From Molossus alvarezi (lineage: Eukaryota; Chordata; Mammalia; Chiroptera; Molossidae), in assembly GCA_037176705.1 (NCBI GenBank), contig CM073907.1:10881001-10945000 (forward strand): a DNA stretch of 64,000 nucleotides. Direction: 5' to 3'. Positions 44,646 through 56,839 of the stretch are shown piece after piece; position 1 is the first letter of the stretch; the number at the start of each line of letters is the position of its first letter. Made by a program: the position numbers and the translations under genes. The notes beneath the pieces were generated by a model. That model had not been told where the DNA came from. It saw nothing but the letters and a program-made list of their open reading frames with translations, and did not search any database.

Positions 44646-45489
44646 TTATTTTCGAGCAGGTCCATGTGCTGCTGCTGTTCAGGGACGGCCAGGTGGGGTA
44701 GGGAAAGAAAAAGCTACACATCCCCAGACAATGAGAAGGAAAGAACCAAGGCAGAGACTGTACAGGGGAAACAGAGAGCTTAGAGTCAGATGCAGGGTCC
44801 AACTGGACAAGGATGGGGGAGGGTTCTGGGGGCTGCGATTTCCTTCTTTCACGTGGAGCCTATGCAGAGTATAAATGCTTGGGTGCAAAGAGAAATGGCC
44901 ACATAGGTTTTTAGAGAGGTATTAAACATTCTAGCAACTCGTGGGGTCTCTGACTCACACATAAATCCCAGCAAAATTGGAACTCCAGGGGAGTGAACCA
45001 TCTCTTTGGAAGTTCAAACATGGCAGAGAAGGATCTAACTTCCTCTTCCGACGGGTGGGCACTTTCACGGTTGGGGGTGCCATCACCCACATGTGTAGGT
45101 GCTACACATGCAGAGAAGAGAAACACGGAGTGTTTTTCTCATACCCGAGGGACCTATTGCCCAACAGAGCTTGTGACATTAGGCCAACGCCTACCTGCCT
45201 TATACCCCGTGTTTGGGCTCCGTGGCCCAGTGGGTCAGAAGCAGTTTCTGGCCATGGATCGTTCTGGGGCTGGGGATCGCTGAATCCCCAGGCCGTGCGG
45301 GAAGCACGCTGGGCAGACACTAAATCATGTGACTGTCCCTACAGTAAGAAGGTGTTAGCCCGGACAGCCCGGTGCCTGCGCCTTCTTAGCCCAAGGCAGC
45401 AGTTCCTTTCCAGAAGCCCTCGTCCAGCCCCGCGGTGGCTTCCCTTGCCGGTCGTTTGGGGAGACGGGAGCCCACACAGTCTGGCGGTA
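44646..45489. other. Unassigned sequence
   Basis: No recognised repeat. A 179-codon plus frame (44977-45516) has no recognisable family and runs into the MIR. Confidence 0.4.
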
Positions 45490-45610
45490 CCAACCACGTG
45501 CAGACGAGGAAACTGAGGCACGGGCAGGATAAGTCACTGGCCCGTGATCACACAGCTAGAAAGTGCGGGGGCCAGGCAGCTGGTTCCAGAACCCACACTT
45601 TCAAACAATG
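45490..45610 (-). mobile_element. MIR, antisense
   Basis: gaggaaactgaggcacgggc, gataagtcactggcccgtga, tcacacagctagaaagtgcg. Low divergence for a MIR. Confidence 0.85.
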
Positions 45611-45722
45611 TTTACAATGAACCTCAGGGACACAGAATTGCATTGATTACAATCCCAGTTTGACACTCTCTCTCTCATGCACGGACCTTCTTCTACTTAT
45701 TTAATTAAGAAACTACAAATCA

Positions 45723-45725
<3 letters not shown>

Positions 45726-45753
<28 letters not shown>
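45726..45753. repeat. (CA)n microsatellite
   Basis: About 14 AC units. Confidence 0.96.
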
Positions 45754-45826
45754 ACCTTAGTTTGGGCCCCCCTAGAAGCAGACTCTGAGACAAGCAGGAG
45801 AGGGGGAGAGTGAGACAGAAAAGGCA

Positions 45827-46080
45827 GGCCCTGGCCAGTTTGGCTCAGCGGTTAGAGCATCAACCTGCGGACCGGAGAGACCTGAGTTCAGTTCCCGCTA
45901 AGGGCATGTACCTTGGTTGCAGTTTGTCCCCGGTCCTGGTTGGGGTCGTGTGGGTGGCAGCCACTCGATGTGTCTCTCTCACATCGATGTTTCTCTCTCT
46001 CTTCCTCCCTCTCTGACTCCCACTCTATCTGAAGATAAATGCAAAAATGTCCTCAGGTGAGGTTAGAAAAAAAAAGAAAA
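45827..46080 (+). mobile_element. Ves-type SINE, perfect 10-bp target duplication
   Basis: Head ggccctggccagtttggctc, full long-subtype body, cctcaggtgaggtt, A-rich tail. agaaaaggca flanks it at 45817-45826 and 46081-46090. Confidence 0.96.
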
Positions 46081-46090
46081 AGAAAAGGCA

Positions 46091-46712
46091 AGAAGCAGGT
46101 ATCAGGAACGTCCTTAAGCAGCAGCCACAAAGGACAACTGGATGTCACCCTTGTGGGCAAACTGGAGCACATGGCTCAGAGTCGCCCAGTGCTCTCCAGG
46201 GGGAGGGAGTGGGGACATGTACACCCCCACCCCAGTCTGTCAGTGGTGGACGGTCGCTGGAGGACGGGCAGACACCTTCAAAGACAGAAATGTAGGTCTT
46301 GGTGGTTAGTGGGTATCTGGGCAGATACCAGGCAGCAGTTTCTCAATCTCTTTAAAAACCACTGCCCCCCTAAGGAGGCTTTGAGAGCAACTTTCTCTAA
46401 CTGTTAATGAAATGTTAATACTGCACATACATTGTATTTCTGTTTAGAAATACTGTGACCCTTTGGGAACGGAAGTCACAAACAATGAAAATACGCAGGA
46501 CAGCCCTCCCTGCACACACACCAGTATGAGGGTTCTGCAGAGGAACAGAACCAGTAATTGTCTGTGACTTCATTTATATACATTTTTTACATATAAAATG
46601 TCTATTCTTAGTGATATATGGAATATATATTTAGAATATAAATTCTATGTATTTAAAGATACAAGAATATATTCAATATAAATATATAAGTGTATGTAAT
46701 ATATTTATATCA
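46091..46712. other. Unassigned sequence, old-repeat-like and AT-rich end
   Basis: gttctgcagaggaacagaac at 46530 resembles the start of a common old LTR-like repeat. 46560-46700 is very AT-rich with tatata motifs. Confidence 0.4.
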
Positions 46713-46728
46713 CACACACACACACACC
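46713..46728. repeat. (CA)n, short
   Basis: Eight CA units. Confidence 0.9.
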
Positions 46729-48869
46729 CCAGTACCAATTTTCTCCCAGTTGGGGGCGATGTCGCCCCCATGATGCATGGTCCCAGTGACCTAGGCGGGG
46801 CGCAGAGGACATCTGGTATGTATGCATACACCAGGCCCACACCCTCCTGCTCATGGTGACCGTCATGGTGCAGGAGCGGTGGCTGGTGACCCCACAGGAA
46901 GAGAGCAGAGCAGACACAACTTGTCATCCTTCTAGGCTAAGTGGTCCTGAGGGGGGAGGGGCAGAGATGAGAGAGAGCAGGACAGTGTTGAGGCCAGTGG
47001 TTAACTCTGAGAACCCCCCACAGCAGAAACGAAGCTCCGGCTCTTGCCATCATCGGCGATCCCTGCGCATTGCGACTCCCCCAAAGCAGCCCCAGCACAA
47101 AGCGAGGAGGCCCTGCCTCGCTCTCTCACCTGGGATCAGACCCCAGAAAGGAGGTGAGCGCCGGAGTCCCACCACCAGCTCGCACGGATGTCAAAGCAGC
47201 TTCTCCTGTTCCCCAGCTGAAGAGCAACTGAACAGATGGCGGCTGACACCTTTCTCAGGAATCCTGGAAACCCACCCGTTTCCCCACTGAGGTATGAAAA
47301 AGGGGGGGTGCAAAATGTGCTGGAGAGAGAGAGCCGAGGGAAGTGGGAAGAGCCGGAGAGAAGACCATTCTGCTCGGGGCGATGGAGACTCCACCACCTG
47401 CCAGGGTTTGGGAGCAGGGCAGCCCTGTGGCTCTCTCCAAGGTGGATCCCATTTCTGCAACCAGGACGCTGGGCTCACATCCCCACCGAGCTGTTCACTG
47501 AGGACTCTCCTTCCCCCAAAGGTCCCGAAGAGGAGTTAGAGTAAAGAATTCCAATTTTTTTTTGTTTTTTGCTTGCCTTAAAATAGTTTCTTCCAGGTTC
47601 CACGTGGAAACTCAGGTTGTGAAGACGAAACCACAGAGGAGGTGAGGGTGAGAGAGAAAACCAGGCCGTGTGCTCACCTGTCCTGAACCTAGAGACCAGA
47701 GGTGACTACCAACTTAACACCCAGTCTTCAGCACTGAAGGACAAACAAGGGCATTTACTCTTCTGTTTCCATGAGGGATACAAAAAAGAAACCCAAGGAA
47801 ACTGTCTGTAGGGGGAAGAGGAAAATGGTGTCAACCCCGAAGGCATACCTAGGTAAGGTGTATAGACCTCCCACTATGCCAAATGATTTCCGATTTTTTT
47901 TAAAAAAAAATAAATGGGGCAATGATTGTTGTGTGTAATCCAAGACACTGTGCAAAATTCTTTCCCCTTTTATTAAACTTGAGACAGAATATCTGTATTA
48001 CATTTGCCCTGGTAGCAAACTCATCTTTCAGGCGTAGTGGCAAGTTGAGGGGCTAAACACTAGAAGTGAAATATTCTAGGAGGGTTGCTCTGATTTTACA
48101 AATTTAAGGCATTACAGAAACCCTGAGAGGCACAGGAGAGAATCCTATAATATGGAACATATCACTGTTTTCGGGCTAGAATCCTAAAAAGCACCAAATG
48201 AATCACTCCATCCACTTTGCAGAAGTAGAAGTAGCATCTGGACAGGTGGAGCCATTTAAGGAAGGACGATTACAATTTTTATAAGAGTTCCAGGTTCGGG
48301 TTTCATTCACTGCCCCATCCACAGGCAAAGCACTGAATGAGAGAATTAAAAGACAAAAATATACCAGTGATGATACAAGGTGTCATCAGTGTGGTTAATT
48401 TCGTGAAAACAAGGAGTTTAAAACATACTCAGGGCTTTACAAAATGTTACAATGCCAGGTGGTAACCTTCAGTAACAGGTGCTGTCTTTTTTGACAAAAA
48501 GAATAATGCTCCAGATTTTCTGACCTTTTTCTGGGATTACAAGTGGCTTTCAATGAGATAGTTGTATAGCAGGTAAAATTGAAGAAGGAAACAGATTGCC
48601 TCTGTATCTTCAAGAAAAGGGGCTGCTTGGAACAATGAATTAAAAAGTAACTGCTTCTTTGAAAGAAACATGCTCCAGAGAGATCATTCTGAAACAGATG
48701 TTTTTAAATGTTTCCAACATGTGATTTGGATTTTGTTACCAAAAAAAAAAAAAAAAAAAGATATGTATGGTCGCAATAAACTTGAGGTACATATTTTAAA
48801 GTTCAAAAATAAAATGTTTAAAATACTTAATGGAGTTTTGTGCCCACTTGTTAAAAATATGAAACTGCA
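46729..48869. other. Unassigned sequence
   Basis: GC-rich to 47545, then AT-rich. A19 run at 48741-48759. About 2.1 kb in which I recognise no repeat or gene; a candidate for conserved or lineage-specific sequence. Confidence 0.4.
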
Positions 48870-49030
48870 TTGTTGTTTAATGGGTATGGAGTTTCAGGTG
48901 TGCACGATGACAAAAGTCCATCGTTTGTCCGACGATGTGAGTATATTTAGCACAACTGAATTGTACACTAAAAAAATGGCTAAGATGCTAACTTTTGTGT
49001 TGTGTGTATTTTATCACAATTGAAATAATA
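48870..49030 (+). mobile_element. LINE-1 3' untranslated end
   Basis: tgtttaatgggtatggagtt, gaattgtacactaaaaaaat, tgtgtgtattttatcacaat: sense L1 3' UTR order. Confidence 0.8.
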
Positions 49031-49799
49031 TAAAACGGCAATAACTTCCAATGCAGTGTCAAGAAGAACTGATTCACATCAAAAGAGATACAGAATTATC
49101 ACATTTCATTTAAAATGTTTACCTCACTTTCCAACTCCATCCTTGGGTGCCCAGCAGCACCCTTGGTCCTGAACACAGTTTTGCCCTTGGCTCAGGACAC
49201 ATTTAATGGCAGGAAAGACGCACCCTTGAATTTGTCCAGTGGACATTCTCATGCTTGACTATTCTGGAAGTGACCAAAGGCCCATGGTACCTAATAATTT
49301 GCCAGTTTGCTCAGGCACTGTTTTGAATTGCATCAGATTGGTGTGAGGAAGAAATCATCTTGCAGCTTGTCCCCAAACCTAGTCAACAGCCCAGCACCCA
49401 CCCTCTCTGTGAATCTGTAACATTTTATTTAGTGTGTGTGGTGACTCCTGTTAAGGGTCAACAAGTGTCTTTAGTTCAGTAAATTCAGTAGGACTTGATT
49501 GCATTTTTATATTAATTTGTGTATCCTTATGATATCATATATGTCCATATATCCCCTTTGAACATATATCTATATCTATTTCTATTTTATAATATTTATT
49601 GTGCATTATATTTATATTATTATGTATTATTTTGTTAAAGCATTTTGCTACAGTAGGACACTAAAGATTTCAAAAGCTCCTTTTACACAATTCTTAAGAC
49701 ATTCACAATCTTTAAGGTTTGATTGAATCATTTAGAATCAGCTAGCCTGACTTGAAACAGAAGGAACCTGGTTGCCCCCTGGGTCCCCTGTGTAATTGG
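49031..49799. other. Unassigned sequence, AT-rich at end
   Basis: 49530-49640 is a tata/atat-rich tract. Nothing else recognised. Confidence 0.45.
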
Positions 49800-50240
49800 A
49801 AACAGTTTTAATTACCCCTCCCCTGCCTGCTGGACTTGTGTTTTTTTGTGGCAGAAATGTTCACCTTAAAGCTTTTTCTCTACCATGTTTTCTGATTGAT
49901 GGAGCTACGTGGGCAGAAGGGAATAGACTTCTGTTGTTCTTGCCTGCCCAGCACCCCTCGCATCTTTTAATAAAGAGAACCATGATTTTCCTTTTAAGGT
50001 CCCAAGTTTTCTTAGACTTAATCAATGAGGGCCAAAATCAGAGTCATCAAGAGAGCCAGTGTGAGAATAAACCCTACATGGAGGAAACTAAAGCTGAGCT
50101 ATGGATCAGGCCAAATACATATAATATTGCCAAACTCCTGGATCAAGCCATGCCTGAAGCTGGATCTTTCCATGATCCATTTGGGCTGGGTCTCTGTCTT
50201 TTGCAAAAACAAAAAGAGTCCTGACCAGTACATGGAGCCA
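49800..50240 (+). mobile_element. Old mammalian interspersed repeat (LTR-like?)
   Basis: agcacccctcgcatctttta, taaagagaaccatgattttc, cccaagttttcttagactta, tcaatgagggccaaaatcag, gctatggatcaggccaaata and aaaaagagtcctgaccagta follow the order of a repeat I recall as common in placentals. Class uncertain. The 142-codon frame across it is part of the repeat. Confidence 0.55.
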
Positions 50241-50474
50241 TCTCTAGCCTGGGCTTAAAAAGGCTTTGGGAATTTAGACAGACTACAACCAGGGGACCTG
50301 TTGTCCACTGGTTCTTAAATCTACATGTGTAATTGACCTTACATCATTGTCTTCCACCACCACCCCAAAGACATGCATATCAAAGAGTCAGTTATAACTC
50401 AGCCCATGAAGACCCTTTAGCTCACCACACAGGACTGTATATTATGATGTCTTCTTTCCTCCCTGTTTGCCCAT

Positions 50475-50690
50475 AATTAGCAGGGCACACACTGTGGAGT
50501 CAGACAGCTCCTGGCCCTGCCACATACTAACCATGTGACTTTGGGTAATTTACTTAACCCACCTGATTCAGAATTCCCTGTACGTGCAATAATCTTGTCT
50601 ACACCCTAGATTTTCCAACAGGATTCAAGTGCGTATATAAAGAGCCTTAGTTTGTTGCAGACACTCAAAAAGAGGTAGCTGGTTATACTC
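50475..50690 (+). mobile_element. MIR
   Basis: ctgtggagtcagacagctcc, gccacatactaaccatgtga, ctttgggtaatttacttaac. A well-preserved sense MIR. Confidence 0.85.
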
Positions 50691-50734
50691 CTCACCAGGT
50701 GTTTAGTGAGACCTTTTTGGGAACCAGGCTCCAG

Positions 50735-50935
50735 GCTCAGGGAGTTAGGGGCATGCCTTATTTAATCCTTCCAGCAAGTCTGGGAGGTCAGCCCTACTGT
50801 GCTCTCCATGGGCCACACACTGTTTTAAGTCTTTCACATCTCAAGAAATCGCTAAATCCTCAGAAAAGCTGGAGCACAGAGGTTAAGGACTGTGACCCGG
50901 GCGGCACAGCTGTTCCCCAGTGCATGTTGGGTGGC
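50735..50935 (-). mobile_element. MIR, antisense (possibly two pieces)
   Basis: ttaatccttccagcaagtct and ctggagcacagaggttaagg are MIR parts read antisense, with cacacactgttttaagtctt repeating the first part between them, so two MIR fragments may be joined. Confidence 0.55.
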
Positions 50936-52114
50936 TGGTTGCCCCTGTCCCTCCAAACAGGGCAGTTTCTGAGATGAGGGTGCTATAGAGCGCCATGCCT
51001 TGGGTTACACCTGCCTCAAGGCATCATCAGAGAGCAGAGTCCAGGCAACTGAATGGAAACCAAATGAAGATTTGGGGACTTGGACGGCGGAAAGAGCTGA
51101 AGGATGAAGCACGGAGTGAGAGTTTGGTGGACACCAGTCAGGTTTGCTGGCCCATCTGGAGAAGGGCAAGGCAGGAGCCCACCTTCCTGGTCCTACTAAG
51201 GACCCTCTCTGGCTTCTAGGATGGGGACCTGGGTTCCGGACGTCTAGGCAAACCCAGACAATGCTGCTTCTCACTGAAGCTGGAAACCAACAGAACAATG
51301 ATGGAAAGTAATGATCTACAAGAGAGTCTTGCTGTAATTTTGCCACAGAACTATACTATGTAGCAAGCTAAATAAATTCCTGGAAACCTGGAAACCCCCC
51401 AAAACTGGTAGGAGCAGCTTTTTTTTTTTTTTTTTTTCCTATTTCAGGAAAAAAGGAACGATAGAGAAAAAACACATTTTTTTTTTCCATTTAACTTTGT
51501 TCACACAAACTTTCTTTTTTAGAAGAAAAACTGGCACTGTCGTGTTTAAGGGAAGCATGACAGTGTCACTGTGGCAGCTCTTTGAAAAGTGGCCTATGAT
51601 TGTGTGGCTTGGAAAATTAATTTCTTTTCAGAGGAAGAAACCTGAAACAGGTCTTCCGAACGAAAATCATTGCCCCCCCCCCAGCCCCCACCCCCACACC
51701 AGCCCAAAGAGGCAGATCTAACAATGGGAAGGGGCAGGGGAGTGTGGGACACTCAGCCCAACACAAGGGCTGCAACCCGCCTAAAATAGAAATAAAAGTT
51801 AGCAATAGCTTCCGACTGCAGGCCTCTCTTTGCTCACAGCAAGTACCACACAGACTTTGGAGACGTGCAAAGGCCCCCAGGCACACAAAGTGGAGCTAAG
51901 ACCCCCGTGTTCCCTGCCCCCTTCCCTCCCCCCACCCCAGGAGAGCAGGCGCACCCATTGGACTCAGCTCCACTCCTTGGTGACTTTTGTCTTGTTCTGC
52001 TGTAGAAATTAAAAGCACGATAATGCCTGGTCCTGTTTACACACCTTTGGAGAATTGATCCTTACTACAAACGTTTTCTGTGGAGGAATCGTGGGCAAAG
52101 GAACGTCCCCTCAT
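50936..52114. other. Unassigned sequence
   Basis: T19 run at 51419-51437. C-rich stretch at 51672-51700. No family recognised. Confidence 0.45.
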
Positions 52115-52240
52115 TGTGGGACAGGCCTCAGCTCTGCCCTGGGGAGGACCTGGGTTCAAACCCCAGCTTCGCCACCACTGTCCCTGTGCCCTTACTTAGG
52201 CTCTTGGAGCTCGTGTGAAATGGACAGAGTTCCTGTCTGG
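52115..52240 (+). mobile_element. MIR
   Basis: gaggacctgggttcaaaccc, cagcttcgccaccactgtcc, then aggctcttggagctcgtgtg. Confidence 0.7.
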
Positions 52241-52479
52241 CTGGTATAGTGTGAGGACGGGGAATGAGCGTGAGCAAGGCCGGCCTGCACGTGGTTCTGC
52301 GCCACAACCTCCGCCCTGACCCTGTTCGGGCCGCAAGAAGGCAGGTGGCTTGTTCGCACCTCACTGGCTCACCTGAGGGGCTGGCACAGTGCGGGTTCGG
52401 GGTGGGGCGGAGAGAAAGGAACCCCACACGCTGGAGCTCGGCTCACATGGTGCCTTATTAATGTCCCTCCAAGGATCTG

Positions 52480-53245
52480 CATCCCAACCAGGCGTGAAAC
52501 TGACGCCGCCTGGCTCCGGCACAGCGCTCCCGTGAAACCGACACGCCCGCCTGGCTTATTTCAAAGGCTTTGCGTTGACATTTTCCCGCTCCCCTGCTCC
52601 CTGCGCCGCCCCCGCAGCCCCCGCTCTCCGGCCACCCCGCATCTGCCCTCCGGCGCGCACACAAAGGAGGACCCGAGACCAGACGGAGGTGCCAGACCTG
52701 CGGCTTGTTTACCGCCCGGGCATCTCCGCCAGGCGCTGCCCGGCGGCGCCACCTAGCGGCGGGAGACGGCACCGCGCCGCGTGCGGGCCAACCTCTGCGG
52801 GCCGATGACCCAATGCCGCAGGCATGTGAGGATAACCTTTCCCCCTTCTTTCCAGCACCAAATAAGGGGGCTCTTCCCTCTGCGTGCTGGGCCTGTGGCG
52901 GTTAGGCCAGGGGGCGTGGACAGGAGGATCCGGGAAAGAGGCTGACAGTGGGCAAAACAACCGACCACATTGTTCCCGGGGCGGCGGCCCCTCCCTCCTC
53001 CCTGCGGGCACAGCCGGAGCCCAGGAGGGGCGCTCCCCGCAGCCTCGGACGCCAGGGTCCCCCGGGCCCCAGGGGCAGAGCCACTGAACCCCCCACCCCT
53101 CAAGGAGAGGAAGTGCAAGGGCCCCCGCCCCATGCAGCACACCCCCAGGCCCGATGGGGTGGGGGGCGCAGCTGGGGAACAGCCGGGTCAGGCTGCCAGG
53201 CCTCGGAACCCTGGCATCGCCCCCGAGGGAGGGAGTCACTGGTGG
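52480..53245. promoter_or_regulatory. CpG-island-like block
   Basis: Dense CG dinucleotides in two lobes, 52500-52820 and 52970-53240 (for example gcggcgccacctagcggcgg and ccgcgccgcgtgcgggcc), in a window that otherwise is CpG-poor. Such blocks usually mark promoters. It holds a CTCF-like motif at 52748-52759. No TATA box, start codon context or splice donor is convincing enough to name a gene or direction. Long frames on both strands follow from GC content. Confidence 0.65.
52748..52759 (-). promoter_or_regulatory. CTCF-like core motif in CpG block
   Basis: gccacctagcgg; the minus strand ccgctaggtggc fits the CTCF core with the accepted G at the third position. Confidence 0.4.
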
Positions 53246-53634
53246 TGGACAGTGTCTGGTAACCACAGAAACCGAGATTTGACCTATATTTTCGAGTATG
53301 GCCTCAACTCTAGTTTTCCTTCTAGAAATCAAAGCGAGAGAGTCCAACCTGACTTGCCGTTCATCTGTCCCCACTGTATTCCAGAATGCCACCCCGAAGG
53401 CTGCGCAAGTCGGAAGCCCTCGCTGGCTGGTTTGCAGGCGACTCGAAGGGTCTCCAGGGCTGTGCCCCAGCCAGTAGGTGGTGGCTGTGCCCTCTCTCTG
53501 CCTCCTGCCAACTACAGGTGCTCCTTGCCCACCAGTGGAGAGCAATTGGATGGTATTGATCAGGATCTTCAATCTGTTTACTGTTGGCTACTTCATTGTC
53601 CTAAGCTTTGTATTGAGATGACGGTCACAGCCCT
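53246..53634. other. Unassigned sequence
   Basis: No recognised repeat or gene. Confidence 0.45.
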
Positions 53635-53830
53635 GCTCAGGACAGCGACAACGGCTGGCCTTAGTTGAGCCTCTACTATGTGCTAGACAATGTTATAAAT
53701 GCTTTACAAATATCCAATCAACATCCCTAACCCCTACCCTCAGAGGTTAGGTTCCCACTCAAGATTGCCCAGCGGGTGAGTGGCAGAGGTAGGGTTTATG
53801 CTGGGACTCAGCTCCAGCCTGCACCCTTGA
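53635..53830 (-). mobile_element. MIR, antisense
   Basis: ttgagcctctactatgtgct, gttataaatgctttacaaat, tgcccagcgggtgagtggca: full antisense order. Confidence 0.85.
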
Positions 53831-53839
53831 CCACCGGGA

Positions 53840-54015
53840 CATTGAATGTTTATCGACGGGGATTGGATTAATTAAGACTATGTCCGCATCATGGAATATT
53901 CTCAAGCCACTGCAGTGGTGGTAGAGATGGGGACTGATTGGCATGGGAAGATGCCCATGACATAATGTTGAGTGAAAACTGTTGGTTACACAACAGCGAG
54001 TATAACAGGATCCGC
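53840..54015 (+). mobile_element. LINE-1 fragment (end of ORF2 region)
   Basis: cgcatcatggaatattctca, tgacataatgttgagtgaaa: sense L1 order, diverged. Confidence 0.7.
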
Positions 54016-54059
54016 AGGTGCACCCACGTCAGGCTGACTGCAGCCACCTGAGGGGTCAA

Positions 54060-54320
54060 GTCTGTGCTCACATCCCACTTTCTCCACAAAGCTTTCGCTG
54101 GTCCCTAAAGTGGGAAGTTACAGCTCCCCACGCTTCTTACAAGCGAGAACCTGTGTCCGGACAGATGTCCCACCCTGTGGGCACATACTCGTGTCGCCAG
54201 TGAAACTGTCAACTGGGGGACAGAGACCCAGATTGTTGAACTGTTTTTCAGCATGTCCGCGAGTACCTTGCACAACACTTCGCCCTTGGCAGGGCTCAAA
54301 CACTTATCAATAGATTGGTA
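54060..54320 (+). mobile_element. LINE-2 3' part
   Basis: actttctccacaaagctttc, gggacagagacccagattgt, gcgagtaccttgcacaacac: L2 3' end order, diverged. Confidence 0.55.
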
Positions 54321-56002
54321 AGAACCCATGACGGCAGAATGATCCACAGAAGAATCCCTGGCATTATTACTTGGTTGATGTCTGGAGAGGAACAAAAAAA
54401 AAACTATAGAAATAACCAGACTCTCATCTTGTGCTTGAAGCAATGTCTTTTGCACGAGAAGGTGCTGGGAGAGATGCAAAAATGGCTGGCTCCTCCCTCT
54501 TCAGTGGCACTGAGACCTTCCTTAAGAACTTACCATGTCCGAAGTCCCCACGGAAGAAAGAGTCGGTCCCCTTGCTCCTGTTGGATGGGTCAAGGCGTGA
54601 GCGCAAGCTTCTCCCTGCCGCTGCTATAAATCCACCTGAAATAAATTAATTTGTTCCGTGCTAGTTACAGACATATTACAAAGCTTCATCTTTTAAAGTG
54701 GCAGCCAATGTCTTCTAATATTAATGAGGATGCCTCTGGAAAACACACACGTCTAGAAAGGTTTTCTGCGCCTCCTTCCTGAACATCAGTCTCTCCCCAT
54801 CCCATTGCCCCGTGAAGGCTCCCCCTTGTCCCCCACCGCCCTGTCATGTGATTAAAACCCCATTTGTTTCCATGTTCGTGGGTGGCTTTCTGTTTCAATC
54901 ACGTGTAAGAAATCAAACAAGGATGGGGCTTGGAATTGGGGTCGAACTGGGAGGAAAAAAACCAGCCAGCTCTTTGGGGAGAAAGCCACATGGAAAGATG
55001 AACAGCAGTGAGCAATCCTTGACGTCATGGCAAGTACGAATGCACCCCTGTGAAATACTGAAATCACATTTCTCAAAATCGTTACCCCCACTTAGGGGCT
55101 ACCAGAGTCCAGGGTCATAGGGGGTAGGGTGAGGTGGGGCTGAGGGAACAGCTTCCCCCCTGCATCTGGACAGATGTGATACACGACTCTCTGAAGATGC
55201 TATTATTCCACCTGGGTTACAGATAAGAGACTGAATCATGGGGGGATTTTTTTCAGTGATCTGCCTGGTGTCACTGGTTTTGACGCTTTACTCGGGCTGA
55301 TGTGACATCGCCGTTACCCCAGGCCAAGGCTGACAGACGAAAGGCGAGGCAGGATGACTTCCTAGACTCTGGCCTTCCGTCACCGTGTGGGAGGAACGGG
55401 AGCGTGGGCGTAGAACTGCACACTGAGGCTGCCTATACGTGCTGTTGGCTAACCATGGCTGGGGGTGGAGATGGACAGATTCCAAATAGACCAAGGGCCG
55501 CAGCCTTGCCCCGGGGCTGCAGCAGGGGCTGCAAAGTTGCTTCAAAACCCCACCCCTCCAAGCAGCAGCCCCGAAAGAAGTGTGTTGCTCGTGGGGAGCA
55601 GGGCTGGCTTTGTGCTGCCCCCTCTCTGTCCAGCTCCAGGGTTGAGTGAGGCTAGGAGCCTGGGGCCAACTTGCTTCTCCCAAAGTCTGCAAGGAGACAC
55701 CACTCCCATTGGTCTGAGCGCAGACAGACAGAGACCAATGCCTGGGCAACTCGGAGACTGTGACAGGCCCTGCAAACAGTCAAAAGCAGGAGGAGTTTTA
55801 CGTTTTCGGGAGATGTGGACCTAAGTGCACGCTTGGGAAGGTGTGCCGTAGGTTTGGGAAGAACTATCCAAATACCCAAACGCTCAGTGATGCAAACGTC
55901 TGAACAGCTGCTCCATGCGAGGAACGGGTCGTGAAAACAGGATTGCAAACCAGACGCACCCAACTTTCTCCTACGATCTGTTTGGCCAAAACAATGTTTG
56001 AT
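54321..56002. other. Unassigned sequence
   Basis: About 1.7 kb with no recognised repeat. Possible AATAAA at 54640. Overlapping frames of 100-150 codons at 55288-55830 on both strands are not credible genes. Confidence 0.4.
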
Positions 56003-56012
56003 AAGAAATGAG

Positions 56013-56127
56013 GCCCTGGCCGGGTAGCTCAGTGCACATACAAGAATCAACCAACGAGTGCATAAATAAGTGGAATAACAAATCCACGTTTCTCTCTAAA
56101 AAAAAAAATCAATAAAAATATAATAAA
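56013..56127 (+). mobile_element. Ves-type SINE, internally deleted, perfect 10-bp target duplication
   Basis: gccctggccgggtagctcag followed directly by tgcacatacaagaatcaacc, so the B-box region is gone; then gcataaataagtggaataac, a short CT stretch and an A-rich tail. aagaaatgag flanks it at 56003-56012 and 56128-56137. Only 115 bp long. Confidence 0.95.
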
Positions 56128-56534
56128 AAGAAATGAGTTTACCTTTTAAAATCAGAATCTCCTACTTTTTTGTGTGTGTGTGTGTCACTAACCCTGCATT
56201 TGTAGGTGGTTCCAACTACCCCTTTAAGGGGTGTGTAACCCTCTAGTGCCCCTCCCCCATAGCACAGAAGTTGAGCATCATTGTCTTTATTATAAAAGAC
56301 ACATTTTTCTTAGTACCCGTCCTCTGTCAAACGGGAAAAAGCAAGAAGAAAGAAAGCTAAACACATTGATGTCACTCATTCGGGGCATGTGGGTTGGCAT
56401 CCCTTGGCAGAGAAGACTGCCTCCCCTGGCGGACAGATGCCAGCGAGGTCTCCTTTGGATATTATTTTTCCTCCGGAGAAATCGGGACCACCTGCAGCAT
56501 CCAACGGTTGTTCGTGTTTGAAGAAATATTCATC

Positions 56535-56780
56535 ATAAAGCTAATATTTATTGAGCACGTACTCTGTACCTGGCAATTTTCCAAGCTCCTTACATGAATT
56601 AACTTACGTAATTCCCACTCACAAGAAAATGCAGTCAATGCCATTGTGACTGCTTTATAGATGAAGGGACAGGGGTGCAAAGAGCTGAGCACCCCGCTCA
56701 GTGTCTCGGTGAGGAGGCGGCAGAGCCAGGATGCAAATGCCGGCCTGCGGGGCCCAGAGACGGAGCGGTCAGGACGGGAC
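56535..56780 (-). mobile_element. MIR, nearly complete, antisense
   Basis: taatatttattgagcacgta, ttacatgaattaacttacgt, tatagatgaagggacagggg, cggcagagccaggatgcaaa. Confidence 0.87.
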
Positions 56781-56839
56781 CATCCCGCCTGTGAGTTCTG
56801 AGTGTGTCTTACCTGGACCAGCTTCCCCAGAATTGGCTA

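Noticed and set aside
46740..46775. MER20-like piece (ttgggggcgatgtcgccccc)
   Set aside because: Too short to separate from chance; the rest of the element is not present.
49796..50224. 142-codon frame as a gene
   Set aside because: It lies inside an old interspersed repeat whose sequence order I recognise.
52709..53572. 287-codon minus frame in the CpG block
   Set aside because: A consequence of GC content; composition is Pro/Gly/Arg-rich and the opposite strand is also open.
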